A stretch of 64,000 bases of DNA, from NCBI GenBank assembly GCA_014281115.1, contig JACONQ010000003.1, positions 3,100,001 through 3,164,000 of the forward strand, in the 5' to 3' direction. The stretch is from Laburnicola sp. R22_1 (Eukaryota > Ascomycota > Dothideomycetes > Pleosporales > Didymosphaeriaceae). Made by a program: the position numbers and the translations under genes. The notes beneath the pieces are model-generated. The model was not told where the DNA came from. It saw nothing but the letters and a program-made list of their open reading frames with translations, and did not search any database. Below, one piece after another: positions 12,864-23,861 of this stretch (position 1 is the first letter of the stretch; each line of letters starts with the position of its first letter).

Positions 12864-13615
12864 TCATCTCCGATGGTACCGATGCCTGGAACTTCGGAGT
12901 TGTTGCAATAGTGGTGAGCTAGCAGAATCTAACGTGAGTGACTTCAAAGTTTGCTGAACGATGCAACGCTTACCAGCCAGTGTATTATTCCAGTCTACTT
13001 CTGGAATCACAAGTGTCCGGAAGTCGTCTGTCCAATTCCTAGCACATTGCGCCGAGGGTTGATAACTAGGCCCAAAGAATCCAAGAGCCCAATTCAACAG
13101 GCTGTTCTGAATTCTACTTTGCGACGTCGTCCGTAGAAAGGGCTTTGTCTTCGCGTCTTCGGGCCGGTATCCTAGTTGTCCTACTGAGGCATTATACACC
13201 ATTCTGCCATACGTATTCCAGAATTGAACGCCCGATGCGATCTGCGCCATAGCGCCGGTGCCGGTGCCGGTGAGAAACTCCCCGCCAAGAGTATTCCGCC
13301 ATGTGTTCAAGAACGCCAAAGGCCCATCAAAGCTCTTCCCTTCTTCGATAGCCTTGATTACCTTTGCGGTAAATCTTTCTATACTCAGACCATCTTGCGC
13401 ATTACTGGGGTGCGGGAAACGTTCTGCGTGACGTTGGAGCAGATGCGCTTGCTCGATCTGGCAACCATCTGGCAAGCCGACTTGCTTAGACCAAAGTAGC
13501 CTGGCGCATTCTCCTTGTATGTTGACAATTGTCCCCAATGACGTGAGATATAGTCTGCATCGTCAATTGTCGAGTCGAAAGGTCGTAGGGGTTGTTGGGC
13601 TCTATTATTATGCTG
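12864..13615 (-). pseudogene. Histidine acid phosphatase (phytase-like) fragment, frameshifted and truncated
   Basis: The minus strand encodes the N-terminal half of a secreted-type fungal histidine phosphatase. A start-proximal stretch LRPFDSTIDDADYISRHWGQ is in one frame. The next stretch, GLPDGCQIEQAHLLQRHAERFP, is in another, so there is a 1- or 2-nt frameshift near 13,490. R-H-A-E-R-F-P corresponds to the catalytic RHGxRxP motif, with Ala for Gly. Farther on, KPFLRTTSQSRIQNSLLNWALGFFG and VIPEVDWNNTLAG are family-typical. The C-terminal half with the HD motif is missing: homology stops near the edge of the AT-rich block. No signal-peptide exon was identified. Non-functional as it stands. 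Confidence 0.7.
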
Positions 13616-14073
13616 CTAGGTGAATGCGTCGGCGAGCACAAGAACTAAAGGGATGCCAAAGCACTATGAGATGCTAGGCATTATCTTGAGTTCCAATTGC
13701 GGATTGAAGCACTGAATTTGGCAGACGGGACGGTAGAGATGCTAGTGTAAGGTGGTGGGAAGCGGAGAATTTATTAGCGTGCGGGAGCCACAGCGCGTGA
13801 CGTCATTGTTGTTCATCCGAACTTGTGCTGAGACATTTTTGGGTTTCCCACCTAACCTGCCATAAAAATAGAGTTTTGGACTTCTTCTGGGCTTAGTGTA
13901 AGATTTACACAGATCATGTAACCAAGTTCTACTGTCCTTAGCATATTAATGGTCGGTAGCCTCACTCTGGCTCGTTACATACCATTTTCATTCATTCATG
14001 CATTCATATCCGTTTATAGTCGGCTTAACCTTTTACAGGTTATGAGACTTAACAGAACAAACACAACCAAGGT
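13616..14073. other. Intergenic, nothing recognised
   Basis: Normal base composition. Short ORFs only and no recognisable protein or RNA. It may hold the lost 5' exon or promoter of the phosphatase pseudogene on the minus strand. Confidence 0.4.
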
Positions 14074-14700
14074 TCAACAGCCAATGTACGTACCATTGGG
14101 TGACTTTCTAAGCCATGAATACCGGTTCCGACCGAACTGGCGTAATTCGACATGTTTCATTGGATCCCGAGGGATCATAGTATATTGCCAGCTGCTTGTC
14201 AGATTGAAATCTCTACCAATGGTGCATTCGAATGAGTCACATATCGCCCGAAAAAAAATCGGCCCCTCCTCACCGACTAACATGTTGGTCGTCACACTTT
14301 CACAAGAGTCAATTTCAAATGTTTGAAGCATCAAGCGTCGACCAAAAAGGTGCGCGAAGTCAGTATTACATGATACCCAAACATTCTTAAGGTTGAAGGG
14401 TGTTGAAATTGAAGGATAGGCTACCTGGCGACCATCCAAGCCTTGTCCCATTTACTCCAACAGCAAGCGTCGCGAGCCTTCAACGTCCTTCCAAAGTTTC
14501 GCCCTTCCAACCACCCCAGAAATGCCATGATAGTCACCACCATTGAGGTCTCTCGAGACGGCGCCAAGCCATCCAATCCCCACCGACGATATCACAATTG
14601 TTCTAGTCTCCATTGAATGTGCGACCTCGAAACAGATGAACGACGGCGACCGGATTGTGGACGATGTAAATGGCATTATTCGGATTCCCGCTCTCTCCAT
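14074..14700 (-). pseudogene. Unrecognised ORF with one in-frame stop
   Basis: Two minus-strand ORFs (14452-14700, 82 codons; 14074-14451, 125 codons) are exactly adjacent and in the same frame, separated only by a TAA at 14452-14454. A CAA-to-TAA change would explain it. The joined reading is about 208 residues with several cysteines (VWVSCNTDFAHLF, IDSCESVT, ICDSFECTIGRDF). I do not recognise the family. The reading could be a chance long frame; it lies about 30 bp downstream of the DBR1 stop codon on the same strand. Confidence 0.3.
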
Positions 14701-15333
14701 CTGAGAATGTGAGACAGCTTATCGAATATTGTTCACCCGAAGACAATGTTATCATCACCCTCAGACACATCTTCGACTAAGAAGTCATTCTGCATCTGGA
14801 GCATCTTGCAGAACGCTTCCGTCTGGGAGTTTGGGTATTCCAAAGGCTGTTCGTTGGCGTCAACCTTATCGTCTGGGTCGTATACCGGCGCGTGCATTTC
14901 GAAATTCTCAGCGACCTTAAGAAGACCTTTTGCAGTGATGTTGGTCTGAATCCAAACCAAGTTCTTCGAAGCTGCATCGGTATGTTCATCGTCAAACGCC
15001 GGTTGTGCTATGTCGAGAAGTTCATCCTCGGCGTCTAGACTACCAGGGGAAGAACGGAGGATAGAGAGCCATTCCTCGTCGTAGTGAAGGCTATATTTGC
15101 CCTCGGAGGTCTTCTGCATCCAAGCTTTGGTAGAGTCATCGCCCTCCTTACAAGATGGGTCCACTTCAAGGAGCTCAAGGAAGTCTTCGCGGATTGGACC
15201 AGGCTTACTGAGCGCCAGGAAACGCGTAACGGTATTCGTGATACCTGGAGGTGGAGACTTGGCAGCATCCTTCTTTTTCGGAGCAGCTCCTAACATGGAC
15301 TTTGGCAGTTTATCTCGGTACTCCCGTGATATA

Positions 15334-17258
15334 AGTCGGGTGGGGTAGTTTCCGACACCGGGTAGTTTCCGACACCCCGCAAAATTTCGCCGCTGCCACT
15401 ACTTGGGTTGCGAATATGCTCACAACTTTATCAAATAGATTTGTAAAAATATAAAAAAATCGTATTCAAAGTATTTAATCGCTTTCTTTATCTATACTTA
15501 AATTATAATTAAGATATTGTTGTGTTTGTCGTCGTTCTCGCGCCGAACGTCGAACTAATAGCTGCTCCACTTCCTCTTTAGAGCTACTTTCCTCCTCTAC
15601 AATAATGACCTTCTGCGATGCGTTTCTTACTTTGCGAACACGTTGAGAGGGCACCTAATTAGCCTGCGAGAGAACTTCTGCAAGACTTGCGAAGCGTTTG
15701 TTTGGATTAATTGCGACTTTACGGCGTTTTGGCGGATTTGCTTGATTAACCTGCTCGCGCAAGGAAGCAATCTTATAATTTTTTATGGTGACCTCTATTA
15801 AGGTACGGTTAAATGCCTTGGCGGTAAGCCGAACACATCGTTGTGTAGTTGGTGAGAAGCTCTTTTTAGAAAATAGCTTTACAACATCACTGCCACGTTT
15901 TGGCGTCCTGATATCCTTAGTAGAAGAGGGTGGTGTTGACGGCTGTTCGCGCACCACCACCCAGCGAGAACCTAAGGGCTTCCTCACGTTCTTAGGGTAC
16001 AGCCCTGTTGCTTTCCACCCAGATTGGACACACTGCTCTTAAAGGCCAATTTTATACGCTTCTGCATAAAATTTAAGAAACTTGGCCTTCCTAAGCTTTG
16101 TTGCATCTGTTTCAGCCCTATACTCGCCAACAAAGCGCTGATACGCCACCTTTAGGCTAGAGAAACAACTAAGATCTAAAGGCTGGAGTATATATAAAGT
16201 ATGGGCAGGAATAAAGAGCAAGTAGACATTATTTATATAATATGCAGTTATAAATTCGTCTAAGGTATGACTGCCATGGCTGTTAATAATAAGCAACCGT
16301 GTCTTGGATAGATTGTCAGGCTTAGTCTGGGGCAAGAACACCTTCTCTAGCCACTTAATAGCAATATTATTACTTGTCTACCCATTTTGCGAGAAGGTAA
16401 CATGCTAGCAAGGATGTTGAGTTAAAAACTCCTTCTTAAACCACTGCTCCTGGATGCTCTTAGCCTTGAAGATAACCAAAGGTTTAAGAACGACGCCGAC
16501 CGTAGAGATACACTCTACTACAGAGGTCTAAGTACGGGCATTTATTGTCTTAACTAGTACAGCATTAGGGTTCTCTTGCGAGGAGCCTATAACAAGCCCA
16601 TTAACTCCCTGGCCCTCTATAATACCGCCCTTGTCGGCGTTGTACCTGTGTCAGGGGGGAATCCAGGTCACGGTCTCGTACAGGTCGAATATTTGCCTGA
16701 TACTTTCAGGAGTGGCCGCATTTATGCGTTCCTAGCTAGTCCAGCGGCCCAACTTTGACTTGATGGCTGGGCGGCGTCTCATAAATTGACTAGTCCACTC
16801 CTTCCCCAGGTTCTTGTGGTCACCCTCTCGCTTGAGAACGGCCGTTGCGATAGCTCGCACTTGCGCATAGGTTGGCGCGTAACTAAGGGCTTCTTAACAG
16901 AGAATCCAGCGCTCTAGATACTCTTCTTAAATAACTAAAAGCCGCTGTGCACTGTTATAGGCATGCAGGTGGGGTTAGGCACTATTAAAGCGGCCGCGAA
17001 GAGTGTTGCGTGGTACCCTATGTCGAGTAGCAGCAGTGGCCAAAGCGACCCCAGATTTGAGGTCTGCAAGTGCGTTCTGGACATCTCCTTCTGTGTAACT
17101 AGCCATTTAAAGTTAGAGAAAACAATGCAAAAGGAAAAATTGAAATTAATGAAGAATTGAGGTTGTAAGAATTATTTTTCGGTCAGCGTGCATGGTGGGG
17201 GAGCGCGATTGCGGGGCTGTCGGAAACTACCCGGTGTCGGAAACTACCCCACCCGACT
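15334..17258 (-). mobile_element. Element A: Fot1/pogo-type DNA transposon inserted in DBR1
   Basis: Inverted ends start AGTCGGGTGGGG. Each then carries two tandem copies of GGGTAGTTTCCGACACC (15343-15376 and the mirror near 17219-17250). TA target duplications lie at 15332-15333 and 17259-17260. The length is 1925 bp, in the range of fungal Tan1/Pot2-like elements. The transposase is on the minus strand, the same as the host gene, and is mutated, so the copy is probably immobile without a helper. Confidence 0.92.
15655..17106 (-). pseudogene. Element A transposase (pogo, DDE_1), degenerate
   Basis: The reading starts MASYTEGDVQNALADLKSGV, a helix-turn-helix psq-type N-terminus. A CENP-B-like DNA-binding region follows (APTYAQVRAIATAVL). 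The catalytic core is at 16039-16341 (LLIINSHGSHTLDEF, then ILQPLDLSCFSSLK). The C-terminal tail is basic (KRRKVAINPNKRFASLAEVL). The second catalytic position reads N in IINSHGSH where the family has D. TAG and TAA stops interrupt the N-terminal half, in the pattern of C-to-T changes. Confidence 0.85.
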
Positions 17259-18125
17259 TATCTAAGCCTTTGAAAGTATCATCCATGTTGATCTTGTGTT
17301 CCACAGCTGCAGAGTACTTGACGTGCATATGCCCCGAAAACCAGTATCTCGGTCGCAGAAAGCTCATCACTTTTTCGGAAGGGGGACTACCCAGTTGGTC
17401 GGCCTTCGCGCTGTCAAAGAAATGGGGCTTGTCTGTGAAGAGCTTCTTGTAATCTCCGAACCACTCGACGCGACGAGGCCAGTCGTGGCTCATGCAAATA
17501 TCCACCGGAGATCGAACTTGCAGCAGCTTGGAGATATCGCATTCCCTGACGTGGTAAATAGAACGGATCTCATCCCAGCTATACGGAAGACGCTCATGAT
17601 GCGGTTTGTGGTAATCTGAATTCTTGAAAATGCCAGAGAGGCCGGCGGTCCGGAAGGGTCCGTAACGCAGGACGTTCACCGCACCCAGGTAATATATGTT
17701 TGGCGCCAGCCAACCACCATAGTATAATTCGGAGAGGTAGTTTGAAGCTTCGTGATTACCGCCGATCACGAGCGTTAGCACCGGTGCCTTCTTCTCTCCG
17801 CTGTAATACCGGTGGAAGTCAACCATCTGTCGGTATCTCCGGGGCGCGGACATTCAGTTCATGTCGCGTGCGTTGTGGAGAGCCTGGAAGTCTCCACATA
17901 TGATGAGGAAATCGAGTTCTGCGACAGTCCAACCTCGGATTTCGCATGCCTTCTCGAGCGAATCATAGATGGTGTCCAAAGCGCCATGACCCTTGGGAGA
18001 ATTAGCATGAAAATTCATTTTACTTCTCAAGGTTCAGAAGTACTTACGCAACCCTCCACAGCGATCTTCAAAGGAGGTATCGAGAGCTTGGATTGCTCTG
18101 TGTCGTGCAGGGTGAAGTTAGACAT

Positions 18126-18779
18126 CACTTCGGTTATGGAACTCATTGAAACAATCCAGAAATTCAATCAATCTGCTTTCATATCTAAGATAATCAGGGT
18201 TTCCGTGCTATTATATAGGTCGATGCAATGCTAGGCACTGGTCAGTGTGCGTGACTCACGGAGAGCGTAAGATAAGAGCTAGACCTATTCGGTAGTAGTA
18301 TTGACTACAACTTCCTCAGCCGTACACACTTAATCTACGCCCTTGCATTCTGCCAACCCTTTTTCATTTGCTCCGACGTTTACTAATGGCGTGATACTTT
18401 CGCTACTGCGCGGGTCGTTGACGATGTTCAATATTGCGTCCTTTGTGAAAACTTCTTTCCACTCTTGGTCCAGTTGTGCTTTGCGCTGACAAATCCGGAA
18501 CCGGTAGAAGGCCGCGTTGATTATCAATGGGTAAATAATGCACCGTTGAGGTTGTGCATCGCGATGATGTCAAGGTAGCGTTGACTGAAACATGGGTGAC
18601 GGAGATCTAACCATTAACATTGAGCCCAGAAACGTATTGAACTACTGGTCTGACATTTGAGAGTTTATCATTGACGACCTTAAAGCCCCATGGCGCGCTG
18701 CTGGATGAAGTAAAACCACTAATTCTATGTTCGCAGTATAAAAAAGTTATTTTTATTATAAGCAAGGCCGATCTACGCC
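18126..18779. other. Intergenic with a short unrecognised coding-like fragment
   Basis: It lies upstream of DBR1 and downstream of the APH pseudogene, both on the minus strand. On the minus strand 18330-18610 reads coding-like: RHPCFSQRYLDIIAMHNLNG, one stop, then INAAFYRFRICQRKAQLDQEW. I cannot assign it. It may be the tail of another decayed gene. Confidence 0.35.
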
Positions 18780-20172
18780 TTTTACTCCTACCACAAGACA
18801 GGAACATTATCTTTAGGATGGAGAGCATTCCACTCGAACATAATGGCTTTTGCCTTACCAATCTGCTAATCCTGCCATGTGCTGTGCTGGAGTATGCCAA
18901 ACATTCGACGAGCAAGCATAGCTTTGGGAGCTAAAGCATATTTGAGTAGCTCCATAGAGGCGGACGTCTCGAAAACACGTTTCAACTTGCGCCCAAGTTT
19001 GGATTCAGGCTCGAGAAGTGCATTCTCCTCGCCTTCAACGGCCTCAGACTGAAAGCTGTCGTCTAACTAGAGCTAAAAGGGGGCACGGTAAGCTATGAAT
19101 TTCGGTGCAAATATCGCGCTGTCCCAATTAATCACACCTGTCACCTCCACTGTCGTGTAGTCTTTGACTTCAACGAGAAGATTGTAGCCTATTAAATCTC
19201 CATGCACGAGAGAGTAGGGACCTTCAAGCCATCTACGCTTATGGAGCGCATGAGCTATAGTTGTAAATCTATTCTAAATGTATTCAAAGTGACCACTACT
19301 AAGAGCTTTATACTCTCGCCACCGTTCGCACTGTTTGAGTAGCAGTACTAGCGGTTCTTGCGGTAAAGCTGGCCAAGTATGAGGTTTCTTGAATTTGGGG
19401 TGCCTGGTGAGGCGATGGGGAACGCAAAACTTCTTTAATTCAGTAGATGTGGGTGATGGTGAGGCGGCATTGTTGATAGAGATTTCTCTAGCCGATAGTA
19501 AAGTACAAGCCGCAATTTCTAAAATAACCCCCGTGACGCGTTTTGCGATGCACTTCTATTGTTCTGGGTTTAAATTTTTACCAATATTAGTTAGGTTCTG
19601 CCCCGGAAGCTGGTATTGGATATGTACCGCTTCTTAAGGATGTTGTCCTCCGTCGAGTTGTAATAAAAAACCTGCGGGATAGGAAGTGAAAGGCGGGCTC
19701 TGATAGCTTTCAGTGCGGCAACCTTTAGTTCAAGGTCTTCACCTTCTTTGCGGGGAATACGAAGAATATAGTTCTGAACTTTTTGAAAGTCGTCCGACCG
19801 AAGATATCTAGCGAAGCGCTTCTTAAACTAGCTAGCTGTAAAAGGTCGAGGAGTTTGTGGCGTGACTGTGAGGCTAATGACGCGATTCGACGCCCCACCT
19901 TTCATTTATTTGACTTGAATACTCTTTGCACTAGGAAAGAGTTCTTTCGCGAGCTGAGACACCTTCTCTTTGAACGATTCGAAAGACTCATGTCCGACCT
20001 CCTCGTAAGCGATGGTCGAGGTCTCCGAGGCACCGTCGTCGTCGTGTTCCAAGTCTTCATAATCGAATATCCGCTCTCTTATTATGCCTATGACGTTAAC
20101 GTTTTCGCTCATAGGTGTGGCTGTATGCAAGGATGACGATTCAGCGTTGGAAAGGCGTGATCTCCTGTGCAT
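18780..20172 (-). pseudogene. APH-like phosphotransferase (kinase-fold) pseudogene
   Basis: Minus-strand fragments follow the order of the paralogue at 22212-23642: a 5' acidic stretch (19906-20172, FESFKEKVSQLAKELFPSA), NYILRIPRKEGEDLELKV, then LVHGDLIGYNLLVEV. These are followed by GVINWDSAIFAPKFIAYRAP and finally LARRMFGILQHSTW and FEWNALHPKDN. HGDLIGYN is the Brenner catalytic motif (HxDxxxxN), and INWD corresponds to the metal-binding D-W region with Asp changed to Asn. Several stops and frame changes lie between 18,800 and 19,900. The substrate of this fungal APH group is not known. It may be an older inverted duplicate of its neighbour, since both share IFAPKF/VFAPKF after the catalytic loop. 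Confidence 0.75.
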
Positions 20173-20621
20173 ATTAATTTCGAACTCGAAGATATGCTTT
20201 TATGGTATAGTCTATAGATTTGAATTTTATTGTAGGATGTTTGCCACGTCATGCCGAAAAGCGTTTGGCGTCGTGTGCGTTATTATCTAGATACTTCACG
20301 CACTTGTCTAACGGCGCTAGAGCGTTTACTTCACGTCACTCTAAGCATTGCAGTCCAGATTACATTAAGTGACTCTCAGTGTTCACATGCACTTCAAGAT
20401 CTGGAAATGCTACTTATAGACGACTAAATTCCTGTTGTGGGAAGTAACTGTTGATAGTATTAATGCCACTGTGACTGAGAAGATCACCAGAAAGTACGAT
20501 GCGCAGCCTTCTGTATTTATGTCTTTGATAAACTTTTTATTCTCCTAATAGCAAAACTCTTAACATATTACGTCTACTAGCCTTGGTACTATAGGTCTAT
20601 TTTAAATATCGCATAAACATC

Positions 20622-20945
20622 ATGACACGCGGACACACCATAGGCAGAACTGTACATCACTGTCTAGGTAGAAACTCTTGGATTGGCACTGAGGGCCCCG
20701 GAGATTGTCGTGCTAGAACAATCAATGGTTGTCGACGCTGCAGCAAACATCAAATAATGTGTCGCAACTGCCCAGATCGAGCGCATTTGAAGAGCGAACC
20801 AGGATGTCTACAGTGCCTAGCCGTTTGGGCTGCCAAAGAAAAGAGAAGGAAGGAGGAGGCTGAGAAGAACATCGACCAGCCGGAAAATAAGACAGGAAGC
20901 AATATCTCTAAAGTCGCAAGTGACGAGGTCAAGGTTGCAAAGTAG
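20622..20945 (+). CDS. Small cysteine-rich basic protein, unknown function
   Basis: An uninterrupted 107-codon frame with a composed, protein-like sequence. The central part has three close C-x2-C pairs (CRRCSKHQIMCRNC and CLQC) and could bind a zinc ion. A charged, probably helical tail follows (KEKRRKEEAEKN). No signal peptide or membrane segment is apparent. The start MTRGHTIGRT is the first ATG after a stretch with stops. I do not recognise the family with certainty. It is one of the few undamaged ORFs in a zone of decayed genes. Confidence 0.5.
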   Translation: MTRGHTIGRTVHHCLGRNSWIGTEGPGDCRARTINGCRRCSKHQIMCRNCPDRAHLKSEPGCLQCLAVWAAKEKRRKEEAEKNIDQPENKTGSNISKVASDEVKVAK

Positions 20946-22211
20946 CTTTGATTTCATTAACGTCAACCTTTCCAAATCTGCTAACGTCAGTTTCAATGGA
21001 GACTTAGATAGCACTCCGGTATGCCTGAAGCTTTTAGGGTTAATATCTATCAAACAAGGATTACGTTCACTATCCCTGTCCCAGCTGCACACAATAATGG
21101 CGTTTACTAGCCGTGCGAATAACATAGTATGAATAATGTAGTGTAGGAAAGATTAATTTCAAGAGGTCTCGAGGGTCAATTTATTATATATACGTGTTCG
21201 ACATGTTAATACGTTCATATGGGTTTGTTAATATTATTCCATGTCAGCTTAGTCTTTTCCAGAAAAATTGAATATATCTTCTCATCGAGCGAGACCTTTA
21301 TAGCAATTCGCGATAGTTGCAATGGCTACCTGGAATGAGCCGAACGAATCAGTGAAATAAAACCTAAGAAAAAGTGAAGAATCCACATTTTCCAATGCAT
21401 CATCGAAGGACGTAAGAGGTGCTGCTGCGAATTATGGAAAGCATTGTGAGAACACAAAGTGCTAGATCTCTTTGACTGGTCTTGAAGTGTTCCAACAGTA
21501 AAGGAGATACCTGTACCTGCCCGCGTTGTTGTCGTCTCCCAGGTAGGGGCGCGGCACCGCACGTCTGGTGGCGATGGCGTCTTTGGGGCGAGGGATAGAC
21601 ATAGCGAAGTCTGACCTTAAGGTCTTGCGCAACAATTAAATGTATTATGTGGTGGATAGATAAACACTCAATCTTTAGTTGCGGATTTTATGTTGCGCGC
21701 GCAGGCAACCGCGCGTTATATTGTTAATTTTAGTACCTAGTACATCTCGTAATCGACTACCTTATTAGTATAAGGGGCTAATTTGCACGTGCTAACAAAT
21801 AGTCTCTGCCTAGCCTAACCTATCTCGCTGCTTTACCCTTTTTTTAATGCGTTTTTAGCACACTTATAGCTTTCCCTTATAGCGTTGTCCCGTATACCAA
21901 AAGGTCGGCGATGTTTCTCTTCCTGAAAGGAGATACCTATGCCATTTTTTAAGTCTAAAGAGTGCTATACTAAGTAATATAAGTTGCTAATAGACACAAT
22001 GTTTCTACAGTTTATCCACGCTGTACATCGACAAAATTCGTTGTAAGCCCTCGCTTATCCGCACAAGACAACTTAAGCAATCAACTCAACAAGAATCCAT
22101 TGTGCGACTTCAGCTGTTTCTTTCAACTGCCGAGTATATCTTGATCCATCCTCCCTCTATTCAGTAGATCCCTCCAGACAAAGAATAACCTCTCCAAAAT
22201 TCTCATCCAAC
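20946..22211. other. Intergenic, no gene recognised
   Basis: Mixed composition with short ORFs only. 21,670-21,900 is AT-rich. The last 150 bp before 22212 is C/T-rich (CCTCCCTCTATTCAG, CCTCTCC), like promoters of filamentous ascomycetes, and probably was the promoter of the following APH-like gene. Confidence 0.4.
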
Positions 22212-23642
22212 ATGTCAACACCAGTTGGAACCAACACCAAGTCCACAGCCAGCGGTGGAGACTCCTGCGACAACTTGGATCTTCCTAAGCTATTACAATC
22301 TGCTAGACAGAATGTGCACGGTCTAGATAGCGAAGTGAAAACTTAAGAGGTTGGCAAGGAGAATAATAAAGATTAAGACAAGGACGATGATTCTGACGAT
22401 ACTGCTTCTGTAATTTTAGTGGCTTCGACCATTAAGTTCGCACAAGAGCCATTCGATACCTTCCAGCACAAAGTTCAAGACTTAATTCTCAACCTACAGC
22501 CTGGCCTTGGCCCAGCCAACTTCAAGATTGAGCGCATGAAGGGTGGTGCCTACAATCGCATCCTCAGCGTCACTTTATTCAAGCCTTAGCCTAAGGGTCT
22601 GGGAAACGTGTTCAAAGATATCCTGGGGTTCTTAGGCTGCCTAGGAAAACAGAAGAAGCGTTGTGTCACTGAGCGGTACATCCTGCGCATCCCACACTCT
22701 CCCGCCTCAAGCATGGTATACAATGTGACGACCTTGGAATACGTTGCGCGCCACCTTCACTTCCCAGTTCCTAAGGTCGTCACGCACGACGCGAGCAGCG
22801 ATAATCCGCTTGGAATGCCTTATATGCTGCAAAAGCGGCAGCCCGGTACATCACTTGCGGAGCTCTGGCCAACACTGAATTTGGAGCAGATAAAGAGCGT
22901 CGCGCGTTCTATATCGCAGCTTTGCAAACAGCTGGACAAAATCACGAATAGATGCGCCGGTATTGTCAGCAAGAATAACACGGGCGATAATCTAATAAAT
23001 GGCGTGAAGCTGGAGCAAATGTCAGTGCCGCGCGCATTTTCAATGGTTGGAACCAATAGGGCCCACACTGCGCCAGCGGTCCCACAGACGATCCGCGCGT
23101 TTCTATTGTCGCTTTGCGACCGCCAGCGGCAGTTCGCAAAGGATACGGGCAAGTCACCGTTCGACAAGGTTTGGGATGGTTTCACCGACATGATCAACAA
23201 GATGCATGACCTCGGGCACATCCCGGACGATGACACGTTCCATCTTTACCACGGCGATCTATATACCCGCAACTTCCTAGCCGAGGTCGTAGACGACACA
23301 ACCGTACGCATCATTGGCGTTCTTGATTGGGACCTCGCCGTCTTCGCGCCCAAGTTCATGAGCACACGGCCGCCTTTCTTCCTCTGGAACGACAAGAATG
23401 CGCACGAGGAGGACGACGTGGATGCGTTGCTTGCTCCAAAAGATAGTGATAAGGCTCAACTGAAATCTGTCTTCGAGGCGTCTGTTGGCGCCAAGTTCCG
23501 CCGCTGCTCGTATTTACCAGAGTATGTTTTGGCGAGGCGGATGTATCATATCTTGACGCGAGGTGTGATGTCGGGCGCGGATGAGTTTAGGGCGAAAGGT
23601 ATCATTGCAGAGTTTGCAAAGTTGCATCCGTGTTCTTCTTAG
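22212..23642 (+). pseudogene. APH-like phosphotransferase with three in-frame nonsense codons
   Basis: One frame runs from ATG 22212 to the stop at 23640-23642 (476 codons), with internal TAA at 22344, TAA at 22374 and TAG at 22587. All three are explained by CAA/CAG to TAA/TAG. The reading after the last one (from 22608) is open for 344 residues. Features are FKIERMKGGAYNRILSV (N-lobe), RYILRIPHSP, and LYHGDLYTRNFL (HxDxxxxN catalytic loop). GVLDWDLAVFAPKF (metal-binding D-W) and a C-terminal LARRMYHIL follow. The paralogue at 18780-20172 lies in the opposite orientation. An annotator could call the 344-residue part a gene from 22608, but it would lack the N-lobe start. The substrate is unknown. 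Confidence 0.8.
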
Positions 23643-23861
23643 GCCACAGACCGACTTACAACGCGCAGTTTTGCATGGGCAATGTGCCTACTTTCCTCCA
23701 CGCGATGATCGACAAAGCTCGTTCTGCTATGAGCGACTAAGAACTTGAATAAATTTAAATATAATATAATAGTAAGGTCTATCCCTAAGTTGTGGGACGC
23801 ACAGTGTAGCCGGACAATTTTATAAAAAAAATATCTTAAAACCTTATACTTTAGGTATGTA
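23643..23861. other. Short spacer before element K
   Basis: AT-rich toward 23,850, with no gene seen. Its last two bases (TA, 23860-23861) are the left target duplication of the next element. Confidence 0.5.

Larger units (their letters stand above)
14733..18125 (-). pseudogene. DBR1: Lariat debranching enzyme gene (DBR1), split by a transposon and carrying a premature stop
   Basis: DBR1 cleaves the 2'-5' bond of excised intron lariats in the nucleus. Exon 1 (18125-18048, 26 codons) ends KIAVEGC. A 56-nt intron (17992-18047, GTAAGT donor, CTAAT before CCAAG) precedes exon 2, which starts GHGALDTIYDSLEKACE. The metal-binding set is visible: C-x-H-G, CGDFQA, GGNHE, SHDWP and SGHMH. Codon 72 is TGA (17854-17856), in RDMN-stop-MSAPRRY, where the family usually has a sense codon, often Cys. 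At TA 17259-17260 the frame is broken by a 1925-bp pogo element. Past the element it resumes at 15331 in exactly the same frame (REYRDKLPKSMLG) and ends at 14733 with the C-terminal DBR1 domain. Without the element it would be about 469 residues. Whether another DBR1 copy exists is unknown. Confidence 0.9.

Noticed and set aside
13949..14326. Plus-strand 125-codon ORF as a gene
   Set aside because: It overlaps the opposite minus-strand reading, has no recognisable motif and has poor start context.
17854..17856. TGA in DBR1 as a recoded or programmed stop
   Set aside because: No readthrough or selenocysteine context is visible, and the gene is also split by a transposon. Simple nonsense mutation is enough.
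18330..18527. 65-codon minus-strand ORF as a complete small gene
   Set aside because: Reading continues upstream past a stop in the same style, which suggests a fragment of a decayed gene instead.
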